This document shows positions 33,557-42,181 of a stretch of 42,443 bases of DNA, piece by piece. How positions within the stretch are numbered: the first letter of the stretch is position 1; each line of letters opens with the position of its first letter. The DNA is taken from contig WRLD01000014.1 in assembly GCA_009777845.1 (NCBI GenBank), positions 1 to 42,443 of the forward strand, in the 5' to 3' direction. The translations under genes were made by a program, and so were the position numbers. The DNA is from Defluviitaleaceae bacterium. GTDB lineage: Bacteria; Bacillota; Clostridia; Lachnospirales; WQUN01. The notes beneath the pieces are model-generated. The model was not told where the DNA came from and did no database searches. It saw only the letters and a program-made list of their open reading frames with translations.

Positions 33557-34458
33557 AAGACGTTATATCCATTATCATACCCGTATACAATGCAAGCGCA
33601 TACTTGGACAAATGTATTATGTCTATACTTGGTCAAACATACTCAAATTTTGAATTGATTATTGTCAATGACGGCTCAACAGACAATAGCGCGGAAGTGA
33701 TTTCAAAATATTTAACCGATTCGAGAGTTAAATATATCGAGCAGCAAAATGCGGGGGCTGTTGGTGCTTTAAATACAGGAATGAAGAATGCAGATGGTGA
33801 GTATATAACATACGTGGGTAATGATGATTATATCGAGCCTAATATGTATGAAACAATGTTGAATGCGTTAAAAAGTACCAACGCCGATGTTGCGGTATGT
33901 GATTTTAATCTTGTATATGAAGATGGACGTGAAAATAAAAATAAATACTCGAAAACAAAAAACGAGGTAATGGACTTATCTGAAGACCTATGTCGATACT
34001 TTGTTAAATGCTGTGTTAATCCACAATCGAACAATTACATTTGGTCTAGGTTATACAAGACTGAGCTTATAAAAAATTCTGGAATTTGTTTTGAAAAAAT
34101 ACCTATCGGCGAAGATACCTTGTTTAATTTTAAGTTGCTTGTGCACATTGATAGGGTAGTATTTTTGGAAAACGGTTTTTACAACTACTTTCAGCGTTCT
34201 AGCTCTGTTGTTCATACCATTGCAAAAAAACAATCACTTTCAAAGTTCTATGCAGAACAATTTGAGTTGCTCTGCGATTATTATAAAAATTTTGGGAATG
34301 AAGCATTATTGGAAATGCTCCCGATTCTTGCCTTTACCCGGCTGAGGAGCGTATTTTTCTATTCGCGCCTTTCTGGAATGGGTGACGATGAAATTTTGGA
34401 GGGTATAGCGGAAGATTTTGTTGGAAAACAAATTGGAAATTATATAACAGGAAGGTAG
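33550..34458 (+). CDS. Family 2 glycosyltransferase
   Basis: A 302-residue GT-A enzyme: ISIIIPVYNASAYLDKCIMS, then ELIIVNDGSTDNS (uridine/nucleotide site), then GNDDYIEP in place of the DxD, and a later GEDTLFNFKLL. It overlaps the previous gene's stop by seven bases behind TTAGGAG. No membrane segment; cytoplasmic, adding a sugar to a lipid-linked or polymer acceptor. Confidence 0.9.
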   Translation: MLKDVISIIIPVYNASAYLDKCIMSILGQTYSNFELIIVNDGSTDNSAEVISKYLTDSRVKYIEQQNAGAVGALNTGMKNADGEYITYVGNDDYIEPNMYETMLNALKSTNADVAVCDFNLVYEDGRENKNKYSKTKNEVMDLSEDLCRYFVKCCVNPQSNNYIWSRLYKTELIKNSGICFEKIPIGEDTLFNFKLLVHIDRVVFLENGFYNYFQRSSSVVHTIAKKQSLSKFYAEQFELLCDYYKNFGNEALLEMLPILAFTRLRSVFFYSRLSGMGDDEILEGIAEDFVGKQIGNYITGR

Positions 34459-34465
34459 ATGTATT

Positions 34466-36058
34466 ATGCAGTTTGCAGACATAAAGGATTGTTCATTCGT
34501 TGATATGATTTCTTATGAAATTCTTGAGCTTGATGATTTAAATAAGGAATGTGTGATGTTTGGTGCAGGCAAAATGGGGGCGGAGTTATATGAAATGATA
34601 ATTGAGCAGTACGATGTAATCGCATACTCTGATAACAATTCCAAGGTGTGGGGAACGTCTTTACATGATGTGCCTATAGTATCCCCTAACGAATTACGTA
34701 GCTTAACACAAAAAGGAACTGTTGACGTAATTGTTTCTTCGTTTTACGCGGTCGAAAAAATGGTTTCCCAACTTAAAGAAATGAATTTGAATGCTAGAAT
34801 ATTGACTATGGAATTGTTAGAGTATGTAGGCAGTGATGAGAACAGCTTAATTATTGACGTAGAAAAGGTTGTAACTAAATCTAAACCTATTTATTTGCAA
34901 GGCAAGCGGGATAATAAAATCAAAATTATATTTATGTTGTATTCGTTGGCATCATTTTCTTCTTATGAGTCTATTTATGAGCAGATGCTACATGATGAAC
35001 GGTTTGAGCCTGTACTCGTGCTTGCACCAAAACGAAAAACAATTGAATCTAAAAAGGTTATTTATGACTATGAGCTTATGCTTGAAGAAACTATGGTTAA
35101 ACGTGGCTACTCATTCCTTTGGGCATATAAAGACAGCCAATGGATAGACATTTATGCCCTTAATCCAGATGGTATATTCTATCAAACTCCCTATTCTAAG
35201 GTTCAGCTTCCCGCAATTTGTCGGGAATCTCATTATTGTGACGATATTAAAATAATGAATACACCTTATGGTGTTTTAATGGGTGAGGATATAAATAGCT
35301 TATTGAGCGATGCTACGCTTGTTTTAAACTTTGTACAAAATTCATGGAAAGTGTTTTTGGATAAATCAAATTATGATGTTTTCGTAAAAGAACCATCGTT
35401 TTTGGACAAAATAGTATTATCGGGCACACCTAAAGTAGATTTTTATTTAACTGGTGTAAGGAATAAGGATTTATATTATAAAAATACTAATTCTACAAAA
35501 ATACTATATACGCCTACCTGGATGGCGGCTAAGGGTCGCTCCTCGTTCCTGCATTACCATGACTATTTTGCCGAGCTTATCCAAGATAAGCAAGTAGAGC
35601 TTGTGTTAAGACTTCACCCTCTTTTGATTGCCGAAATAGAAACCTTAAACCTTCTACCAAAAAATGAATTAGACAGCATCTTGTCTGTTTTCAAAAATAG
35701 CGAAAACTGCGTTTTTGATTTGTACGGCGATTATAGAAGTGCTATACTAGACAGCGATTTTGCGGTTATGGATATTACGTCATTGGTTTATGAATACCTG
35801 CCCACAGGCAAACCGTTAATCCTAACCGCACCAAATATAAATGAGTTTTCTATAAAACCCTCTGTAAAAGAATTGTGCTATGTGGCAGAAAACAGAGAGC
35901 AAATGATTGGATATATCGAAATGCTTATGAATGGCGACGACCCCTTGTGTGAAAAACGCTTGTCCGTTGTCGGTGACAAAAGTGGTCTATTCCCGAACGG
36001 TATAGCAAACGGAAAGTTTATAGTTGATTATATAGCAAAACACATCAGAGAAAACTAA
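34466..36058 (+). CDS. TagB/TagF-like glycerophosphotransferase with N-terminal Rossmann-like module
   Basis: A 530-residue protein. Residues about 25-125 are a Rossmann-like module with VMFGAGKMGAELYEMI, YSDNNSKVWGTSLHDVPIVS, related to modules in the proteins at 26964 and 40472. Residues about 150-525 match CDP-glycerol glycerophosphotransferases: YTPTWMAAKGRSSF, LRLHPLL near 393, and LDSDFAVMDITSLVYEYLPT near 428 with the 'D-x-S' type motif and GKPLIL. It should add polyol phosphate units. It begins seven bases after the GT2 stop. Confidence 0.8.
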   Translation: MQFADIKDCSFVDMISYEILELDDLNKECVMFGAGKMGAELYEMIIEQYDVIAYSDNNSKVWGTSLHDVPIVSPNELRSLTQKGTVDVIVSSFYAVEKMVSQLKEMNLNARILTMELLEYVGSDENSLIIDVEKVVTKSKPIYLQGKRDNKIKIIFMLYSLASFSSYESIYEQMLHDERFEPVLVLAPKRKTIESKKVIYDYELMLEETMVKRGYSFLWAYKDSQWIDIYALNPDGIFYQTPYSKVQLPAICRESHYCDDIKIMNTPYGVLMGEDINSLLSDATLVLNFVQNSWKVFLDKSNYDVFVKEPSFLDKIVLSGTPKVDFYLTGVRNKDLYYKNTNSTKILYTPTWMAAKGRSSFLHYHDYFAELIQDKQVELVLRLHPLLIAEIETLNLLPKNELDSILSVFKNSENCVFDLYGDYRSAILDSDFAVMDITSLVYEYLPTGKPLILTAPNINEFSIKPSVKELCYVAENREQMIGYIEMLMNGDDPLCEKRLSVVGDKSGLFPNGIANGKFIVDYIAKHIREN

Positions 36059-36073
36059 AAGGGACTGTAGCGT

Positions 36074-36487
36074 ATGTACAATACAGGAATAATCCGCTTT
36101 AAGCAATATAAAGACGGCTCTGGTAACTTAACGCCAATAGAAGCCGAGAGCGATATACCTTTTGCCATTAAGCGGATATATTATATTTATGACGTTGTAC
36201 CCGATGCCACGCGAGGTTATCATTCCCACAAAAAGCTACACCAGGTACTGATACCCTTAAACGGCTCTATCACTGTTAGACTAATTACACATATCGAAGA
36301 AAAAAACATAGTCTTAAACAGCCCCCATGAGGGATTATATATTGGACCTCATGTTTGGCGGGAAATGTATGACTTTTCGCCGGGTAGTGTATTATTGGTA
36401 TTGGCTTCGGACTTTTATGACGAAGCGGATTATATCCGTGATTTTAATAGCTTTTTAGAAACGAATCCTTTTAGAGGGCAGGTCTAG
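36074..36487 (+). CDS. fdtA: dTDP-4-keto-6-deoxyglucose 3,4-ketoisomerase (FdtA/QdtA-like cupin)
   Basis: A 137-residue cupin. RGYHSHKKLHQVLIPLNGSI holds the catalytic-type histidines, and GPHVWREMYDFSPGSVLLVLAS is a family signature. It moves the keto group from C4 to C3 before amination. FdtA and QdtA differ only in the C4 configuration of the product and cannot be told apart here. It is followed after three bases by the matching aminotransferase. Confidence 0.88.
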   Translation: MYNTGIIRFKQYKDGSGNLTPIEAESDIPFAIKRIYYIYDVVPDATRGYHSHKKLHQVLIPLNGSITVRLITHIEEKNIVLNSPHEGLYIGPHVWREMYDFSPGSVLLVLASDFYDEADYIRDFNSFLETNPFRGQV

Positions 36488-36490
36488 TAA

Positions 36491-37597
36491 ATGCAAATTC
36501 CTTTCTCAACAGTTAAGCATATGCACAACGAGCTAAGCGCCGAATTAAATCAAGCATACGCAGATGTTATGGCGGGGAATTGGTTTATTCAAGGTCGACA
36601 GTTGACGGCATTTGAGGAAGAATTTGCTACGTATTGTGATGCAAAACATTGTATCGGGTGCGGCAATGGCTTAGATGCCTTAGTCGCCATTCTCAAATGT
36701 TATGGCATAGGCTTAGGCGACGAAGTAATAGTACCCGCGCACACCTTTATAGCAACCGCCCTTGCGGTTTCGTATGCGGGGAGTAGCCCTGTTTTAGTAG
36801 ACGTTGACAAGACTTATTATAATATATGCCCTGGGGAAGTTGAAAAGGCGATTACTCCGCGTACTAAGGCAATAATTGCCGTACACTTATACGGTCAACC
36901 CGCCGATATGCAAAGTCTTAAAGCAATCGCAGATAAGTATAACTTGAAACTTATTGAAGATGCCGCACAAGCCCACGGAGCATTGTTTAACAATAAAAAA
37001 GTGGGTTCTCTAGCAGACGTTGCCGCTTTTAGCTTTTACCCAGGAAAAAACTTGGGCGCGCTTGGCGACGGCGGCGCAGTTGTAACCAATGATGCCGAAT
37101 TGGCGGAGAAAATCAGATGTTATATAAACTATGGCTCTTTAAAAAAGTATCACCACGAACAACAAGGGGTTAATTCTAGGCTTGACGAAATCCATGCCGC
37201 GTTTTTAAGAGTTAAACTAAAAAAGCTAGACGATTGGAATATTGAACGCAATAAAATAGCCAACAGGTATATATCCGAAATCGTAAACCCTGCTATAATT
37301 TTGCCTGTTATCGCAAGTGACAGAACCCATGTATGGCATATTTTTTCAGTTCGCACTACGGAAAGGAACTTACTCAAAGAGTGGTTGGAAAAAGGCGGCA
37401 TACAGACATTGATACACTACCCCATACCTATTCACTTGCAAAAAGCATATGAAAACTTGGGGCTTGGTGTCGGCACATTCCCAAATGCCGAATCAATCGC
37501 AAAAACACAGCTTAGTTTGCCGTTTTATATAGGAATGACAGAGCGGGATATTACAGAGGTTATTAGCGTGATAAATGACTTTGGCGGAGCAATATAG
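36491..37597 (+). CDS. fdtB: dTDP-3-keto sugar 3-aminotransferase (FdtB-like, DegT/DnrJ family)
   Basis: A 368-residue PLP enzyme. [38 protein letters not shown], and the PLP lysine in [15 protein letters not shown] are seen, all in their usual positions, with [18 protein letters not shown] after them. It should convert the FdtA product into dTDP-3-amino-3,6-dideoxyhexose (Fuc3N or Qui3N). The acetyltransferase FdtC that usually follows is absent from the window. Confidence 0.92.
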   Translation: MQIPFSTVKHMHNELSAELNQAYADVMAGNWFIQGRQLTAFEEEFATYCDAKHCIGCGNGLDALVAILKCYGIGLGDEVIVPAHTFIATALAVSYAGSSPVLVDVDKTYYNICPGEVEKAITPRTKAIIAVHLYGQPADMQSLKAIADKYNLKLIEDAAQAHGALFNNKKVGSLADVAAFSFYPGKNLGALGDGGAVVTNDAELAEKIRCYINYGSLKKYHHEQQGVNSRLDEIHAAFLRVKLKKLDDWNIERNKIANRYISEIVNPAIILPVIASDRTHVWHIFSVRTTERNLLKEWLEKGGIQTLIHYPIPIHLQKAYENLGLGVGTFPNAESIAKTQLSLPFYIGMTERDITEVISVINDFGGAI

Positions 37598-37621
37598 CTG
37601 TTTACACTAGGAGAGATAAGC

Positions 37622-38545
37622 ATGAAAAACAACCCTATGGTTAGTGTTTTTGTATCCTGTTATAATAACACAGAATACCTAAATGAATGTTTAGACTCCA
37701 TATTATCGCAAACCTATGGCAATATTGAGATTATTGTTAGCGATGATGGGTCACCTAATTTTGACAGCGATGCTATTTTAGGTTATATAGAAAATAACAA
37801 AGGTACTAATATAACAAATGTAGTCGTCCGTCAAAATGAATGTAACGCAGGAACGGTCAAGCATTGCAATATAATTCTTGATTTGTATAAAGGTGATTAT
37901 CTTTTATTCCTTGCGTGTGATGATACTTTTAATAATGTTAATGTGGTTAAAGATTTAGTTGATTGTTTTAATACTTCCCCGCCTGAGGTAATGGGTATTG
38001 TAACCCAAGTTGAGATGCGAACCAAAGATTTGAATACACTTATTGAATTTGCAGTTTCGGAAGACACCAAAAGACTGATGAATGAGCTGTCGCCATACGA
38101 ATTTTACCGAAAGCATCTAGTTTTAGCTCCCATTGTGTTTACACGAATATATAAAAGAGAAGCCTTTGAAAAGTATGGTAAATTTGACGAGGAATATTTT
38201 TTAATTGAAGACTATACAGTTTCATTGTCACATGCACGGCAAGGCATGAAAACGTATTTTTTAGATATTGTAGCTGTTAATCATCGAGATGGTGGTATCA
38301 GTCACAGCAAGGTTTCCAAAAACAGCAGAGCGCATAAACTGTATACCATTGATTTGATAAAGGTCTATGAGTATTCGTTAAAGGACTGGCTGCTCGATGC
38401 AAAAGTACAAAAAAAAATTATGGATAATTTAGATTGGTGTGTGCGACAGTTCTCTCTTGTTTGGGGCGATGACTATCCCGATTATTTACTTGATAGCTAT
38501 AATTTAGCTACTTACGTATCAAATTACTGGGACACAATTTACTAA
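37622..38545 (+). CDS. Family 2 glycosyltransferase
   Basis: A 307-residue GT-A enzyme: VSVFVSCYNNTEYLNECLDS, then IEIIVSDDGSPNFDS, then LFLACDDTF in the DxD position, and DEEYFLIEDYTVSL. The ribosome site AGGAGAGA precedes ATG 37622. It is only distantly similar to the GT2 at 33550 and probably adds a different sugar, perhaps the dTDP-activated amino sugar made by its neighbours. Confidence 0.88.
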   Translation: MKNNPMVSVFVSCYNNTEYLNECLDSILSQTYGNIEIIVSDDGSPNFDSDAILGYIENNKGTNITNVVVRQNECNAGTVKHCNIILDLYKGDYLLFLACDDTFNNVNVVKDLVDCFNTSPPEVMGIVTQVEMRTKDLNTLIEFAVSEDTKRLMNELSPYEFYRKHLVLAPIVFTRIYKREAFEKYGKFDEEYFLIEDYTVSLSHARQGMKTYFLDIVAVNHRDGGISHSKVSKNSRAHKLYTIDLIKVYEYSLKDWLLDAKVQKKIMDNLDWCVRQFSLVWGDDYPDYLLDSYNLATYVSNYWDTIY

Positions 38546-38572
38546 AAACTACAACCAAAGGAGCTGATATAA

Positions 38573-39460
38573 ATGAAAGGTATTATCCTAGCAGGCGGTG
38601 CAGGCACACGGCTTTATCCGCTTACCCGCGTTACTAGCAAGCAACTATTGTCGGTTTATGATAAGCCTATGATTTTTTATCCCCTCTCTATGCTAATGCT
38701 TGCGGGCATTAGGGAAATATTGATTATATCCACCCCAGAAGACCTGCCTAATTTTGAACGCTTGCTAGGCGACGGAAACGACCTCGGGCTATCGCTATCA
38801 TATAAGGTGCAGCCACGCCCAGAGGGCTTGGCGCAGGCATTTATTATTGGCGAAGATTTTATAGGCAATGAGCGTTGCGCTATGATATTGGGTGATAATA
38901 TTTTCTACGGGAGCGGCTTAACCACCCATTTGCAAAATGCTTACAAAAAAACGGACGGCGCAACGGTATTTGGTTACTACGTAGACGACCCCCACCGCTT
39001 TGGTGTAGTTTCATTTGATAAGGACGGAAAGGCTGAGAGCATAGAAGAAAAACCCATTAACCCAAAATCTAATTATGCGGTTACAGGGTTGTATTTTTAT
39101 GACAATAACTGCGTGCAGTATGCCAAGAGCCTAAAACCAAGCGCACGCGGAGAATTAGAAATTACTGACCTTAACCGAATTTATTTAGAAGCAGACAAGC
39201 TAGACGTATGTGTTTTGGGGCGTGGCTGTGCATGGATAGACACAGGTACGGTAGATAGCCTAATGGACGCATCGAATTTTATAATGGCGGTGGAAAAACG
39301 GCAGGGCATAAAAATATCGGCAGTGGAAGAAATTGCATACCATATGGGCTTTATAGACACCGCACAATTGCAAGCCTTGACGGACGGCTATGGAAAATCT
39401 CCCTATGGTGATTATTTAAGAAAAGTAATAAGCGGACAAATTAAGGGGTTGAGTTTGTGA
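38573..39460 (+). CDS. rmlA: Glucose-1-phosphate thymidylyltransferase
   Basis: A 295-residue enzyme making dTDP-glucose. It starts [18 protein letters not shown], the signature loop, then [26 protein letters not shown] and [20 protein letters not shown], all standard for RmlA. AAAGGAGCTG precedes the ATG. First step of the dTDP-sugar branch in this locus; its stop overlaps the rmlB start. Confidence 0.97.
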   Translation: MKGIILAGGAGTRLYPLTRVTSKQLLSVYDKPMIFYPLSMLMLAGIREILIISTPEDLPNFERLLGDGNDLGLSLSYKVQPRPEGLAQAFIIGEDFIGNERCAMILGDNIFYGSGLTTHLQNAYKKTDGATVFGYYVDDPHRFGVVSFDKDGKAESIEEKPINPKSNYAVTGLYFYDNNCVQYAKSLKPSARGELEITDLNRIYLEADKLDVCVLGRGCAWIDTGTVDSLMDASNFIMAVEKRQGIKISAVEEIAYHMGFIDTAQLQALTDGYGKSPYGDYLRKVISGQIKGLSL

Positions 39461-40470
39461 AAATATTAGTAACAGGCGGCGCGGGGTTTATAGGCGGTAA
39501 CTATATCCACGAACGCTTGAAAAATTATCCAACCAATCAAGTTATTTGCGTAGATGCTCTCACATATGCGGGTAATCTCGAAACGCTTGAGCCTGTTATG
39601 AAAAACCCTAACTTCTGCTTTGAATTAGGCGATATAGCAGACGAAGCCAGAATTAAAGAAATATTTGAGAAGCACAAGCCGGACATTGTTATAAATTTTG
39701 CCGCCGAAAGCCATGTTGACAGAAGCATAGGAAACCCTGGCGTATTTTTAAAAACAAATATAATCGGCACGCAAGTGCTGTTAGATGCGTCCCGTGCGTT
39801 TGGTGTTTCTCGCTATCATCAAGTGTCTACAGACGAGGTATATGGCGACTTACCCTTGGACAGACCAGATTTATTCTTTACAGAAGAAACTCCCATTCAC
39901 ACATCTAGCCCATATTCCGCCTCCAAAGCGGGGGCAGATTTGTTGTGTCTCGCGTATGCGAGAACCTATAAAATGCCCATAACAATTTCGCGCTGTAGCA
40001 ATAATTATGGTCCATACCACTTCCCCGAAAAGCTCATACCGCTAATGGTGACTAATGCCATGCAGGACATACCCTTACCTGTTTACGGAAAGGGCGAGAA
40101 TGTAAGAGATTGGCTATACGTTATTGACCACTGCCATGCTATCGACTTAATAATACAAAATGGCAGGCTCGGCGAGGTTTATAATGTAGGCGGTCACAAC
40201 GAAAGAAGAAATATCGACGTAGTAAAAACGCTTCTATCCCAACTAGGAAAACCCGAATCCTTAATTAAATATGTTACCGACAGGCCTGGGCACGACCTGC
40301 GATATGCCATAGACCCGTCTAAGATTTCGCGAGAATTAGGCTGGCTTCCCAAAACCAGCTTTGATGATGGCTTGCGGCAAACTATAGATTGGTACATCAA
40401 TAACCGCGGTTGGTGGGAGAATGTTTTAAGCGGGAAGTATAAGGAAATGAAAATAGAAAGCAGGTTTTAA
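39457..40470 (+). CDS. rmlB: dTDP-glucose 4,6-dehydratase
   Basis: A 337-residue extended [41 protein letters not shown] with catalytic Asp-Glu, [11 protein letters not shown] with Tyr and Lys, and [16 protein letters not shown]. It makes dTDP-4-keto-6-deoxyglucose, the substrate of the FdtA-like enzyme. The start is GTG overlapping the rmlA stop (GTGA). Neither rmlC nor rmlD is present, so rhamnose is not the local end product. Confidence 0.97.
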   Translation: MKILVTGGAGFIGGNYIHERLKNYPTNQVICVDALTYAGNLETLEPVMKNPNFCFELGDIADEARIKEIFEKHKPDIVINFAAESHVDRSIGNPGVFLKTNIIGTQVLLDASRAFGVSRYHQVSTDEVYGDLPLDRPDLFFTEETPIHTSSPYSASKAGADLLCLAYARTYKMPITISRCSNNYGPYHFPEKLIPLMVTNAMQDIPLPVYGKGENVRDWLYVIDHCHAIDLIIQNGRLGEVYNVGGHNERRNIDVVKTLLSQLGKPESLIKYVTDRPGHDLRYAIDPSKISRELGWLPKTSFDDGLRQTIDWYINNRGWWENVLSGKYKEMKIESRF

Positions 40471-40471
40471 T

Positions 40472-42130
40472 ATGTTTAAATTGTCAGATATTTCAAAAAG
40501 AGAAATTGTTTTGTACAAACTTGGCAAAGAACAAAAAGATATTCAGTTATTCTTTGAAGAATTAAATATAGTGTTTTACCTAGAAGACGACGAAACTTTT
40601 TCGGTTGATACCGTTAGGGGCAAAAAGGTTGTACCTACTAGCACAGTTACCCGCGACGAGTTAGCAGGTAAACTTGTCGTAATATGTAGTTTTACCCCCC
40701 CCCCCCTGGAAGAGAAATTGACTAACTTAGGACTAGAATACGGCAAAGATTATATTTTTTTAACAGACCTTATTAACTCAATCGATAATGACATTCCTAA
40801 AAAAATTATAGTTTTCGGAACAGGAAAAATAGCAGAAAAATTAACTGAAAGCTGCATGGACTTTGAAGTCGCTTATTATGTCGATAATGACAGTAACAAG
40901 TGGGGAACTCTATTTAATGATAAATTAGTAAAAGAACCTAACTCTATTTTGAATGAAAAAAAGGGCGACTTTGCGGTTTTTATTGCGAGTACAACATATG
41001 ATTACGAAATTAAAAACCAGTTAATTGAAATGGGCGCAGTTGAACCAGGGCATATTTACTCTTATAACGAAATTCGGATTTTAGGCAATTCCATATCCAG
41101 ACATCTATTGCAAACCATAAAAGCTCCCGTTTTATATGACAGAGTTTGCGGAAATATGTTTAATGTCCTGCATATAAGCTCCCATGGTCTTCTATCTATT
41201 TGCACACCTTGGTCAAAAGAATTTCACCCAGGCAATATCCTTTATCGTTCCTATGATGAAATTATTAACTCACCCTTAGCACGATTGATTCGCCTTTCTG
41301 CTATCAATGGAACTTATTGCTTTTGTACGCAAGGCTGCCCGAATAACCGATTTTGTTGGAAAAACAACGGTATAGAAAAATGTGAAAATGAAACATTTTC
41401 ATACAAGCATGAAACATTGTATGTTGATGGGTATCATACGATAGCTCTTAACCATGACCCCACATGTAATTTGTCTTGCCCATCTTGTAGAAATAAGCCT
41501 TTAGTGCTAAATGAATGTCAGAAACGCGACATAGAAATTATACACCAAAAAATTATCAATGAAGTGCTACCCCCTACAAGTTGGCTAACTGTAGCGGGAA
41601 ACGGCGACCCATTCTTTAGCAAATATTACCGCGAAATAATTTTTGAAAAGTATAAAGGCGAACGATTAACACTACAAACCAATGGGCTACTGTTTAACAG
41701 AAGGAGTTGGGAAAAACTAAGTGGACGGTATAAATATATAGATTTGCAGGTTTCTATAGATGCGGCGACAAAAGAAACATACAGTCACGTAAGGCGCGGA
41801 GGAAACTTTGATACACTTATGGAAAATATGGAGTTTGCGAAAGAATTACATGACAGAGGTGATATAGACCATTTTCGCATTATATTTGTAGTTCAGTCAT
41901 GTAATTTTAGAGAAATGGAGAGTTTTGTAGAAATGGGGCTACGACTAAATGTAGACCTAATTGCATTTATGCCCATATATAATTGGACTGGTGCAACAGA
42001 AGAAGAATACACCAAGCTAAATTTACGTGACGAACGAAACAAAGACCATGCAGAATTTATGGAAATACTCAAAAAACCAATATTCCAGCATGAAAAGGTT
42101 GCTTGGGGCTTTGCGCTTAAGGAAGAGTAG
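40472..42130 (+). CDS. Radical SAM protein with N-terminal Rossmann-like and SPASM-like parts
   Basis: A 552-residue protein. Residues about 108-200 are a Rossmann-like module (KIIVFGTGKIAEKLTE, YYVDNDSNKWGTL) like those at 26964 and 34466. Residues about 225-310 hold a cysteine-rich, SPASM-like segment (LLSICTPWSKEFHPGNILY, then CFCTQGCPNNRFC). The radical SAM core begins with CNLSCPSC (about residues 331-338), followed by VAGNGDPF, LQTNG and VSIDAATKETY. An accessory Fe-S part before the radical SAM core is unusual. Substrate unknown; sugar or peptide modification is possible. It starts one base after rmlB, and contains a C12 tract. Confidence 0.82.
   Translation: MFKLSDISKREIVLYKLGKEQKDIQLFFEELNIVFYLEDDETFSVDTVRGKKVVPTSTVTRDELAGKLVVICSFTPPPLEEKLTNLGLEYGKDYIFLTDLINSIDNDIPKKIIVFGTGKIAEKLTESCMDFEVAYYVDNDSNKWGTLFNDKLVKEPNSILNEKKGDFAVFIASTTYDYEIKNQLIEMGAVEPGHIYSYNEIRILGNSISRHLLQTIKAPVLYDRVCGNMFNVLHISSHGLLSICTPWSKEFHPGNILYRSYDEIINSPLARLIRLSAINGTYCFCTQGCPNNRFCWKNNGIEKCENETFSYKHETLYVDGYHTIALNHDPTCNLSCPSCRNKPLVLNECQKRDIEIIHQKIINEVLPPTSWLTVAGNGDPFFSKYYREIIFEKYKGERLTLQTNGLLFNRRSWEKLSGRYKYIDLQVSIDAATKETYSHVRRGGNFDTLMENMEFAKELHDRGDIDHFRIIFVVQSCNFREMESFVEMGLRLNVDLIAFMPIYNWTGATEEEYTKLNLRDERNKDHAEFMEILKKPIFQHEKVAWGFALKEE
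40695..40706 (+). repeat. C12 homopolymer tract inside the radical SAM gene
   Basis: Twelve C in a row encode Thr-Pro-Pro-Pro-Leu at about codons 75-79. In this sequence the frame is open. Loss or gain of one C would stop the protein early, so this is a candidate slipped-strand switch. Confidence 0.85.
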
Positions 42131-42181
42131 CAACTGCACTTAAAAAAAAACTCTAGGCTAACCAATCAAGGTGATAGTGGC

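Noticed and set aside
36074..40470. dTDP-rhamnose pathway
   Set aside because: rmlA and rmlB are present but rmlC and rmlD are absent; the cupin is of the ketoisomerase type and is paired with an aminotransferase.
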